DNA of 64,000 nt from Paragonimus skrjabini miyazakii (Eukaryota > Platyhelminthes > Trematoda > Plagiorchiida > Troglotrematidae), in contig JTDE01000129.1 in NCBI GenBank assembly GCA_014338405.1, positions 172,885 through 236,884 of the forward strand. Direction: 5' to 3'. A program made the position numbers and the translations under genes. Under the pieces are notes generated by a model. The model was not told the DNA's origin. It made no database searches and worked only from the letters and a program-made list of their open reading frames with translations. Within the stretch, counting starts at the first letter, position 1. Each line of letters opens with the position of its first letter. Positions 39,538 through 49,827 of the stretch are shown one piece after another.

Positions 39538-40334
39538 ACAACTTTTTTTCGCAAAGTTTGTTCTAACGAAGTCATGAAATAGGATATAATGTACCATGCT
39601 CGCGACTATTTATATATCCATAGGGAAAGCATTTCATGGCAGCTTCACTAGATTCTCACGCTAGCTTTCTGAAGGGTGACTGCAACGTAATAACAACAGA
39701 TCTTTTGTGCTTCAGAACAAGCAAAATGAAATGGATGGTTAGATCATTTCCTTTTGATCGTTGATCGGGCTTTCGGTTTAATTGAGTTCGGTTAGGCAAA
39801 CATCTGTCATGCACCTGTTTTACTCAAGGCTACGACGGGTTTAAGGGGCAGTTAATCTCTTTATGGATAGACTTTATTGGTGAGTTCCATTGCTTGTTTC
39901 CTCTGGGCTCGAAAAGAAAATCCGCCATTATATGTCCCAGTGGACTGGCCATGGTAATTTGGTCAATTTTACGTTAAGTATATTACTCAAACCATAACTA
40001 ACCGTCGCGATTATAGCGCATTTGATCGTGTTTTTATACAACTAACCGATGTTAACGTTAATACAATGCCAACTGGTCTTCATATCCTCATCGATTGTAA
40101 TACTTGTGGATGAAAACAATACAATAAAATTATAAAGTTATATCATCATTGAGAGTCGGTTCAGTTTGCCCAAAAACCGTCATCTATTATTCTTTGATAT
40201 ACTTTGGAAATCAAGCATGAGTGGCCACACATATTGCAATCACTCAGTTAATTCTGCCAGCCCCCTCCGAAGAGGATGAATAGGCTCGATTTTCACTTCT
40301 TTGTTAGAACTAATCAGTAATGCATATTCGTTCC

Positions 40335-40465
40335 GACGCCGCGAGTTGAAATGCCGCCACACTTTCATGAAGCAACCGTGCCGACCATTGCGCAATTGAT
40401 CTCACTTTATAGAAGATTAAATTGTCATATGCAAACACACAGCCACATTTGCTCATGAGTAGTTT
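40335..40465 (-). mobile_element. Degraded tRNA-like SINE copy
   Basis: Recognisable landmarks are TTCATGAAGCAACCGTG, CATTGCGCAATTGATCTCAC (former A box) and AAATTGTCATATGCAAAC, in the same order as the better copies. The B box region is largely lost (GAGTTGAAATGCC). The 5' and 3' modules are absent or unrecognisable. This is an older insertion than those at 57.8-58.6 kb. Confidence 0.5.
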
Positions 40466-40719
40466 TCGGCGTTTTTGGGGTCATGAGTGTCACTGGTGAT
40501 CAAGGTTGATAATTACTTTGATATATCCCTCTACGTCAGCTGTTCTCATGAAAGTCACGAGTTTACTGATAACGGAAGTATGATAAGTAATTTCACAACC
40601 TAATCAATGTTTCCTTGCCGTCCTACGCAAGCGATTGTTATCCGTGTACACCCTATGGGATCGCTGATCAAATACCAGTCAAGATGAATGAGCTCAAAAC
40701 ACAATTTCCTGTACGCTTG

Positions 40720-40819
40720 NNNNNNNNNNNNNNNNNNNNNNNNNNNNNNNNNNNNNNNNNNNNNNNNNNNNNNNNNNNNNNNNNNNNNNNNNNNNNNNNN
40801 NNNNNNNNNNNNNNNNNNN
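40720..40819. other. Scaffold gap of 100 N
   Basis: Exactly 100 N. The flanks (CCTGTACGCTTG before, TACTTCGGACGATTGAG after) match no repeat identified in this window. Open frames that appear to run through the N block have no meaning. Confidence 0.95.
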
Positions 40820-43129
40820 TACTTCGGACGATTGAGCATGAACAGGATGGGCCGCAATGGCAAACACAAATCTGCATAGAGTTGACAGTTTATACACAGA
40901 CGAGTTTCTGCTAACTGGAGATATCAGTTCAACCAACTATTCGGCGGACAGTCCTTCTTCTTACTGAAGCTGAGAAAGCTTTCGCATAGTCATTTCTCAA
41001 GTATATGGATGCTGTCGTGCTTTGTGTCTGATGTACATTTCACCGCGTTATGAATGTTAAATAGCATAACGTCCGCTGTTCACGACTATCGTATGAAAAA
41101 ACTTGTTACTTCTTGGTATTAAGTAATCTAGGTTCACTTTTAGATGCCGTGCGAAGTGTGGGGCTCAAAGAGCTTGTTTGTCTCCCTCGAATGTGATGTT
41201 TCCAAGAATCTAACTTTGAGTGCACTTTTGTTCTATTCTTATGTGAGATGTAAATGTTTTGTAGATTCAAATTTTCAAAATTTCCATTTATAATGACATC
41301 CTCAAATGCAAATTACCTTAATCCAAACGAAATAGGTCATTTTCCATCCTTTCCTACGCTGTATAAAATACTTCCTAAAACATATGAACCTTTTTCACAA
41401 ATAGAGTAACTAGGTTTCTCATTCATGGTAGTGTGTAATTTTTTGCCAGTTTGTAAGCAATTACGTTTTGTAAATTCAAACGGTTAAAACGAAATTCCAA
41501 ACGCTCACGTTCTATAGTGATCTGGCTGTCAAAAAACAGAAAGTCTTCAAAGCCGTCCGCAGTATAAGCGGAATGTCTAAATCTAATTAATTTCAATCAA
41601 CTAATCACTTTTAAAAATTAATAGTAAATTCAAAGGAATCAAGTTGTGTGAATATAATCGATATGAAGTTTTGTACAATCGAAGTATATATACCGATATA
41701 ACTGGGACTTTCCTTAAGTTCAAGGACAATGGTTTACTATCGTTTGAAAACATTTGAGTTCTGTAGGTTACGCGGTTCACATCTACATAGGTACTTGTAA
41801 ACCTTGGGGCTGTTGAACAAAATTCCTACTTAATTGACGTGTGTAATTGGGTCGTCATCGTTTAGACGGACTGTTTAATCTCAATCGTGGATGTGGTTAT
41901 ACTTTCTGCACTACAGTTGATTTCCTTCCGTTTAATTAAAACGGAAAACTGAATTTATGTTCTTCCTAAATTACAACGGAATGGATGCTAGGTTCCACTC
42001 CGAAAATGCTCACTCACTATATGCATTACTTACCGTGACTGATTTGGGTCACCACGTTTAGTTTCGCATAATTACAAGACTTGCATATCATTTACCTAAT
42101 CTTACGGTTTTTTCACTTCTACCGTTAGTGATTTGAACACAAACAATCCGCTGTAGACAGGTCGTTGACTGGTCACCGTCTCCCGTAACTTACATTATTT
42201 TTTCTCTCTCACTCGGAAGTAGTTTAGGGAGTAATTGTTGTGAGCAGAATGCGGTCAATCTGAATAAGGTCTTTAGTAAGCAAATTTTGTTCAGAATTGA
42301 TTCATACACTACAGAAATGTAAAAAAATACCCCACCAAATGCGGTGTCTTGCAGTTTCTGTATTATGGAAATATGCGGGATCTGTCCATCAGTAGAATTA
42401 GAATCAAGACTTAAACCTTGTGGACAGCACGGTGGTTATATGAACGTAAACCTGTGATTTTATACTCGGATGAAAGTACAAGTTGTGCAGTACAAATATA
42501 TGGGGATAATTTGGGCTATCAGGTCTTCCATATAAATGTTTGTATTAATGGGAATGATCACTCTGCCTTGTTAACCCCTGGATAGATGTTAGCAGGATGA
42601 ATCGTGTAACTAACTCACCTTTCTTGATGCTTCTACTGAATATAAAGAAACCGAGCTAATCAAAATGAGACGTTTGCAAATCGAACAGTGTCAGCCGTAG
42701 CGATCAAGTTTATTTTTAATCAGCCTATTTCCTTTATGATCGGTTAGACAGTTCACTCCCTTCCAAGGTCACCTGTTCTAAATCATTTTGTTGACTAATG
42801 AATTCAACCTACAATGCTTAACTTTTAACGATTCCCAACAACATTTGGATTTTTTTTGTGTGGAAAAAAAAACAGTTGAAGGGGGAATGTACGGTACGGT
42901 GTTCTCTGATATTGCATGCAATAGGTATAGAATCGACCTATCAATCAAGCCCGAAAATACGAAGTACCAATGGAAAAATCATGTCTGTATAAAACGTATG
43001 CGAAAAACTTCTTCACTTCAGTTGTTTCCATATGACAGCAAATCAGATCCAACAGATCAGCTGAAATTCAAAGAATGATGTACAAAAATCCGACTAGTTT
43101 TTTTCATCCCAACAATCTGGATTAAAACA

Positions 43130-43413
43130 TTACAAGCGTGATGCGGGAACCGTGTTGATCATGTTGCTACCTAGTTGTGAGATGACATCAATGGTTTGGC
43201 TCGATTGAGAGAAAATTGAAATTCCCATCCTAAACGGAGGAACCATCATACGCAGAACGATTGATTGGGCCAAACTCGTAATCACTTCAGGCCACCGCTT
43301 CAACTGGTCAGAAGCTGCTGTCACACCAACAAAAATAGCAGCTACATAGATTGGATTCCGTAGTCTTGTCTGAATGTTACTCCATGTTATGGCCACATTT
43401 AGACTGCGATCCG
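43130..43413 (-). CDS. Last coding exon on the - strand, member B of the duplicated family
   Basis: Read on the - strand, a good acceptor (TTTCAAATTGCTTTCAG) opens 284 nt in phase 1, encoding 94 codons including a stop at 43130-43132. The protein starts (A)DRSLNVAITW and keeps LRNPIYVAAIF, KRWP and MVPPF at the spacing seen in the exon at 26708-27024. Both exons also enter in phase 1 with an Ala codon possible, so the intron position is conserved. After VPPF the two sequences diverge, and this one ends shorter. Its upstream exons must lie at higher coordinates. The two genes face each other tail to tail. The family was not recognised. Confidence 0.62.
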
Positions 43414-46400
43414 CTGAAAGCAATTTGAAAACAAAGTAAGTATATTATTCAGTAAATCGATTTAGTGATTAGTACTGTATTTCGTGGTCTTGAACAAATG
43501 TTATCAGGATTAATCCATAACGTCTATTACAAACTATGATGCTACATAAAATTTTATCTTTAACTAGTAAGCAAATTTCAGTCTTAGCTTTCACATTTTA
43601 AGCAAATCGAATTAATAATACAAAACTAAATTAAAGAGCCCAGATTATTCAGAAATAAAATGGATAGGATAACATGAGTGTCCAAAAAATGTTGGACATT
43701 CGTAAAGAGCGGTTAGAAAATCGATTAGAAAGCTGTGAATATTTTATTTTTGTGGGTTCGATGCAAGAAATAACATTTTGTGCAGTTCTTTCAATTTTCA
43801 TTGTCTAGTTTATGATGTCACATATTTTTACTCTCGTTCACCTGCCTTATGAAATGGAATCTATGGCTTTGTGTCTGAGTGTTAACTTTCAACTTATTCA
43901 TCAAAATACAATCTTAATACTATCAACACGTTTTCCAATATGTCTTTCAATAACTTTGGCCACTAACGTTTACTCAAATAAATTTGAGGCCATTTCAATT
44001 CTCTTTATTAAGTATTGCTTACAAGAAAATTAGCATGTAGTGAGGCTTCAAATAAGCTAGATGATGTCATTGGCATAAGAAGTTTTCACAACATTTAAGA
44101 TGTGATAGTTATTGCAAATGTTTATAGACAATTTACAAAATTTAGCCTTAATTTATACAGAGATATCGGGCAGATATCGCTGAGATTGAAGAATTTTATC
44201 CAAAGAAAATAAAAAGCCAAACCTAGAGTTTTGTGAAACAAAAATCCGATATCCGATAAATTTCAATTTACGTATAATTTATGTGGCCAAAATGTTGAAG
44301 CCCTTTTTGATAGTGGCAAAAAAAGTGGCACCACATATATTCCCAAATGTAAGGTGGTACGAATAAAATTTAATGGCAAACTCAATTTAAATTTCCTTTC
44401 TCATCTTATATTGTTTATCAGTGTATGCGAGACTACAGGGGTGAGATGAATCAAAAGTGTGATAATTTGAAATTCACCCAAGACACTGTGGGTTTAGTGG
44501 TTTAGACTGTTTCATCTTACAATGCTACAACCAGAGTAGGATTGCCTATGTGCAATAACAACACCACATGAGCAATGTTTCGGTTCAGCAACGTGTGTTT
44601 GGAACAAAGCTTACTTACACATGAAGTGCTTTCATCTCATCTCTCAGAACGACTCAAATACCCTTCGGGTGTGACTAACCATTACCATGTTTATGCGTTT
44701 TTTGTGACTTCAGTCAAACGTCAGCGTGAAACTCACATGTTTCAATGAAGTGAAGGAAAAAATATAACAAAAATTTGCCCTCCTTTGCCTAGCACTACGT
44801 AAGAATGTAGTTATCTACTTCGATTAGTGGCATAACTATTGTACGTATTATCAACATTGTCATCTGCTGTTGTACATCTTTATTCCACTAGAATAGTTTG
44901 ACAGAATTTATTTTAAAAATTCGTAAGGTCTGTGACGTAAAAAACTTCAGGAACACTGTTTACCTTTTTTCACCATTGTGCAACTTGTTTTATGTCTTCT
45001 CGGTTTCCGTGGTCTGATTCATTTTTCCTAACGATGCCTGTTCCATAGGTTGATATGTTACTCAGTCTGTTCTTAGACTGTTATTCAATAATTACATCGA
45101 TGATAATAATAATAATGATAAACAAGGTAATCACTTCATTTCCAAAGGTTGCTCTTGATCCATTTTAGTGGTACGATATCATGAAAACATGACTGACAGA
45201 AAACGTTATAATTATAACACAAGCGTCCGATGAGTTGCGGAGAGTTATGGTAAACTTGTTGAACTTTGTTAATTGTCTGTGCTGATGATAAAAATTGACT
45301 TCCTTCAAGATTCGGTAAGTGACTGTCGTTGAAATTCACTTGTCCGTTCGGGATGATTTTGTGTATAATTACATAATCGAATAACTTGGCTATTATTAAT
45401 CAAATCCTACTCACATGGACATTAAACAAAAGCTACACTCCTGAATAATACGTAAAGTAATTATAAGGCATATACTGTTATTAAAGAGGCCGTATTTTGG
45501 AGGGCAGAGATCATAAGTGTATATATTTTACGTCGTGCACTTTTTCTTGAATTTCAAACAAGATCATGAAGACTTTCTGTTCCTATTCTGTTCACTGTAT
45601 TCTGATGATAATTTTGTACAATGCCACATAACTTCTGAAACTTTCAGTGGAAATTCGTCAAAATCGCATCGGAACAAATGTAGCATTGAACCAGGGCGTT
45701 TTTGTTCGACCTGATCTAGACCGTGAAGCTTTCAGAATTCGTGATGTATATTATAATAAATTATGCGTCCGGCAGAATTATAGGTCCCGGACTTAACTTA
45801 CATGTATCTTGGTTACAGGTGAGTAGCATAAAATCGTTTTGTGCTTGAAGATAACACGAGAGAAAATGTTGGATGGTTTAAACAGATTCATCGTAAAAGC
45901 AGCACTGAGTCAATTTTTAGGCGAAACACAAAGACCCTCTACGTGGTAGAATTTAATGTGTGAAGGTCCGCTTTCATATTCTTGGAAGTAACTAAAATCC
46001 GCTCCGTCAGTTAAGGTCAACATCATGAGGTACTATGGAGAATGAGCTTTGAACAATCGCCTGCAACTTCTGATCTGGAAAGGAGTAAACTTTCCGCGTT
46101 AAATTGGTTGAATAATAATAGCTCACAACATAAATCCAACTTATTGCACTAAAGAAAGTATCCATCTTATTTTGCTTTCTTCTGGATTCATTATAATTTC
46201 TTCTGCTTTGTTTTGGCTCGAAGTATTTATCAAAAATCATTAATGCCTAAAGTGGAGACAAAGGGAACCCTGGGTACCGTTTATCCTCAATGATATATAA
46301 ACTTCATAGAAAGATGGGGGACAATTATTGTTGATTACGCCGACCACCCAATTAGGCAAATTAGTTTACATGACAAAAACCTGTTTTTTCCTTTCTTGCC

Positions 46401-47095
46401 TACGAATCAATCAATTGTTTGATTTTATGGTGGCCACTTGAAGAACGCAAGCTTTAGTCACATTTTTGAAACCGTTCCAACAATCAACTGATGAAGGTTC
46501 GTTTTACGTTTGTATATCCATGATATATATTTTCATTGTGTTAGGCATTCACTCACACATATGATCGAATGATTTTTCGATTCGTTGATGTGAAGGACAA
46601 AGGTTCACATATCTGACTCCTTCAATTGACCTGTGACGACCACAATGTATGTTACCCTTCATTGATCTCGGGTTATTCACGTCCAGTAATCTAATTAGTG
46701 CCCGCATGGCTTGGAATGTTTTGTCAGTTCGCGTATATCATTCGAACATAAAAACAGAACATCTTCCGCTGTTTTAACTACAGTTATTCTCTTACAATAC
46801 CACCAGTATACGCGACATGTTAGCTTAAGAATGAGAATGGATGTTAAGAACTTACGAAGCTTTCAAGTTGACTTATAGTTGGAAAATAATTCATCCAAAC
46901 ATTTGTGGCAAGAATACGCTATCCTGATGAGAGATGCTTACATGACCAAATTAATACAGAAAATTCTCCTGCATTAAAGTATATGCTATATCCGATACGT
47001 ATTTGGACAAACAAGTTTTAGATTGCACTGTTGGTTCGTTTCACTATCGACTAATCTGCTCTAGCCAGATTCATCCTATCAAGTATGGCGGTTGA
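43414..47095. other. Presumed - strand intron sequence
   Basis: It would be an intron of the gene ending at 43130. A - strand frame at 45136-45339 contains RLCYNYNVFCQSCFHD, faintly like the zinc region of Rubicon/PLEKHM-type domains, but it lacks a donor before its stop. Another, at 46552-46725, reads FQAMRALIRLLDVNNP and is open past a possible donor. Neither is supported enough to call. Confidence 0.35.
45102..45119. repeat. (ATA)n-like microsatellite
   Basis: GATAATAATAATAATGATA, a short trinucleotide tract with no recognised element attached. Confidence 0.8.
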
Positions 47096-47490
47096 AGCCC
47101 TCGCGACTCAGTGAGTCGGTGGCTTGAAACTTTAGGTGAGATGGCGGCTAACCGAGCTCACTGGCATGAATGTTGTCGTAGTTTGGCCGAGTTGTCTGCG
47201 AAGTGAGTGCACTTAATGACGCGGGGGAGGGAAAGGCGTGAGGAAGTTGTCTTGCTGATGACGCCTTACTTTCACTTACAGCTTGGTTGTTTGTTTGCAA
47301 GGTGTAGGCGCCTTGATGTTGTATGTTTGAATGTAGACGTAGCTATTTTTAGCGGTTAGGTCCCCTACCCTCTCCCATTTTTCTTCTCTCTTCTTAAACA
47401 GGGTTTCTTTCTTCTTCTTGGTTGTGTGGCAGTTAAGCATCAGTGTGAACCACTGATGTATTGCTCTCTATGATGATGATGATGACCATT
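47096..47490 (+). mobile_element. 3' end of a non-LTR retrotransposon with TGA-repeat tail
   Basis: The frame at 47096-47206 reads RDSVSRWLETLGEMAANRAH, then WHECCRSL, and stops at TGA. This is like the C-terminal tail of LINE ORF2 proteins, where a basic Trp motif (W....A.DR..W......L) precedes the stop. About 260 nt of pyrimidine-containing 3' untranslated sequence follow, ending in (TGA)n at 47470-47485. A short 3' microsatellite is a usual way for RTE- or CR1-like elements to end. The 5' part is absent, as expected of a truncated copy. The 61-codon open frame on the - strand here is a shadow. Confidence 0.5.
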
Positions 47491-47757
47491 TTAATGTACA
47501 GGGGCATGGGTACACTGGAATGTAACTCGCACAATGCGGTAAGAAGGCGAGGCTGCATGTGAGACAAGTAAATGGAGATTTTTTGAAGCAGAACGAACAT
47601 ACGGGTGCAGGCGAGTGGAGAATGGATTAACTAAAAAGAAAGAGTTGAGCAGCTAAGTCCGAACAGAGATAAATTGAGTCATAGTTACTGATAAAATGAG
47701 ATTGCGTTGGTTGATAAAAACTGAACAGAGCCAGTTTCACAGTTTTCTTTTTTACAG

Positions 47758-47890
47758 TTTCTGTCCAGTCAGCTCGTTGGACTCAAACTATTCTTCTGTT
47801 GGGTTGATTCAGCAGTGTTTTTATTGTAATAATCAAGATTTAGAATCCGGTCCACTTTCTTGTGAGAAAATGGTGTTGAATGCTAAGCCG
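47758..47890 (+). CDS. Candidate internal exon, Cys-containing
   Basis: An excellent acceptor (ACAGTTTTCTTTTTTACAG) and a good donor (AAGCCG|GTGAGA) bracket 133 nt. It has stops in one other frame and is open in the frame that enters in phase 2 and leaves in phase 0. The 44 residues begin FCPVSSLDSNY and include QCFYCNN followed by LSCEKM, so four Cys with one CxxC pair. This would suit a zinc-binding knuckle or a disulfide-rich ectodomain. Its exit phase fits the entry of the exon at 55961, 8 kb downstream, but other exons could lie between. It starts about 270 nt after a retrotransposon 3' end. Not recognised. Confidence 0.42.
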
Positions 47891-49767
47891 GTGAGAAATA
47901 TGAAAGTTGAATCATCCTATCTAAACGTTCAGTCCCATTTGCGTGTGAATAATGCTGATGTTGGCAGACTTCCTGTACAGGAAAAACAATGACTGCCCTG
48001 TTAGTTCAAGGTGATAGTCCGTGACGAAGACGAATCAACTGTGCCCAAATCTTATTTAATTTAACATTCTTCACGAAAACTAATAGCTGCCAACCTTATC
48101 TAACTACAAAATATCTTCATAAACAAGGTCACTTGTGTATCGAGTGTCACACCTTGGCTAGTTTAGCAAATACTTGCGTCTATGCTGAAGTCCAGTGAAA
48201 TTCAACGGGGGTATTTCGTGGTTACACATGGAAGAGCTTAATTGCAAAATTCATTTTAATTTGTCTTTCATGTCACTTCCGCTTGGTTACCACGTTCCCG
48301 AAACATATCCTTCGGAGAAACAGGATAAAAAACTGGTCACGCCTGATTTGTGAGCAATTGCGCACACTCCTGAGTAGTTGACTGACAGTTTCAAGTTCGT
48401 CATAAGGAAAAAGAGAATGTTGATTGTGGCATACATTCTCACTCTGCCAACTTGTTGACGATCAGTGAATCCATGAAGTAGATGAAACAGCTTGAGTAGG
48501 CCCTGACGGTATTACTTCTTTTGCTTCTTCGATCCAGTGATGTTTACGGTCCCCATGCGAACGGTTTGCAAGTTTTCGAAACCGTTCTCAGCAGTCATTA
48601 TGCTGACCAAAACCATCGCATTGGTTTATATAGCGTATGAAATTGATAGTAGTTTACTGTAAATATGTTCCTACTGCTTCCTTGTAGCAGATCACTTCAG
48701 ATACGCGCATCTAGTATCTAATTAGGTCTGGTAAGTTTGGCTTGAATAATTTCTATCAACGCAGCAAACCACGTGCAGTAAAGTAGGTAGGAACTCAGTG
48801 TTTTAGGTGTGAAAAGAGAAAAACCAGGAAACGTTTAAAAGCTTCTACACAGCGATGGAATGGACACTAGGTACAGTAGGTTAAGAACAATAGCGATTAA
48901 TGTCCAGCCTGAAAACAAGCATTCCGTCTTGGTTTCCGTTTCAGTTCGATTTGTATTTCGCCTTTTTGTCATAGTACCATTATTGAGTACAACGTTATGA
49001 AGTTGGGGCTGACTATAAATTCTGAATGGGCTACTGTTGTATATCTTCATCATCACGGTAGTATGAATGTTCAGTATGAAAGGATTGTTTCCTCGAAAAA
49101 TCATTAGGGACCAACTTGATTATTAGTACGAACGCTGTGATGATAGAGCGTTATATGCGACTCCCAAGGATTCAGAATACATGTTACACTCAACCGTTTA
49201 CTAATAAAAACCAGTTTTTGTATTAAAATGTGATTAGTAACAAGCTTCATAATTCTACTCACTGCTTTCCATCAAACAGTCAGTAGGTTCACAGTTTTAT
49301 GTTTTCAGAGGCACGCAGTTTTATAGGACTATGCAATGTAACATATGGAAACAGTTAGCTGAGGGAAATAATCTTCATTGATTAACAAATACGCCATATG
49401 ATATTGGCAGGACGCCGGAGATAACCCCTTGTTTTAAAGAAACATGAAGTTGGAGACCTCATTTTCCAAACCTTTTGAATATTTAGGAAACACGATAAAA
49501 CAATGGATATCACGCTATCTTGGTAATGATATTTTTGAACGTTAGCAGATAAAAGAATAAAACAAAAATGTCTTACTGAAAGAAGTCACTAGCAACTGCA
49601 CAGGTCAGTTAACACTTCACAAAACACCCAACGTTTTGTCTGTTATCTTCTGCTATAACTGTGGTCACGCTTAAGGCGCTCGGGTGAAACTTTCTATTAT
49701 TTCTGTTCGGTTTCATTTGATTTACCATTCCTAATTTTCAATCATGAAACGATGTAACAATCCTCAC

Positions 49768-49827
49768 CTTCACGTGGCTTATGACTTCTTCAGAATCACT
49801 ACTCTCTGATGTTTTTGTCGGCACATT
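49768..49827 (-). CDS. Candidate short acidic exon, - strand
   Basis: On the - strand, a T-rich tract (CTTTTGTTTATGTTTTCC, then GTGTGTATGAG) precedes 60 nt open in phase 0, followed by a strong donor (GTGAAG|GTGAGG). The peptide contains TSESSDSEEV, acidic and serine-rich like the long exon at 3648-7903, and it leaves in the same phase (0). It could belong to the gene ending at 43130-43413. An intervening exon of phase 0 to 1, equivalent to 15386-15467, would then be needed and was not found. It is short, so chance is not excluded. Confidence 0.33.

Larger units (their letters stand above)
39538..43129. other. Intergenic sequence between the two convergent genes
   Basis: Contains the degraded SINE at 40.4 kb and the first scaffold gap. 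A tract complementary to AATAAA lies at about 42710, 420 nt beyond the stop of the - strand gene, a possible polyadenylation signal. The 96-codon + strand frame at 42788-43078 overlaps the presumed 3' untranslated region of that gene and is not supported. Confidence 0.4.

Noticed and set aside
40600..40936. Several open frames across the first N block
   Set aside because: They are created by translating unknown bases.
45136..45339. Zinc-binding domain of Rubicon type
   Set aside because: Only RLCYNYNVFCQSCFHD and a following hydrophobic-Pro resemble it; the frame stops soon after, no donor precedes the stop, and other metal-binding residues are not visible.
47158..47340. 61-codon open frame on the - strand
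   Set aside because: The + strand holds the LINE C-terminus and 3' untranslated sequence; the frame is a GC-rich shadow.
48681..48730. Exon with excellent acceptor (TGCTTCCTTGTAG) and donor (GTCTG|GTAAGT)
   Set aside because: All three frames contain a stop within the 43 nt, so it cannot be a coding internal exon. An untranslated exon cannot be excluded but has no other support.
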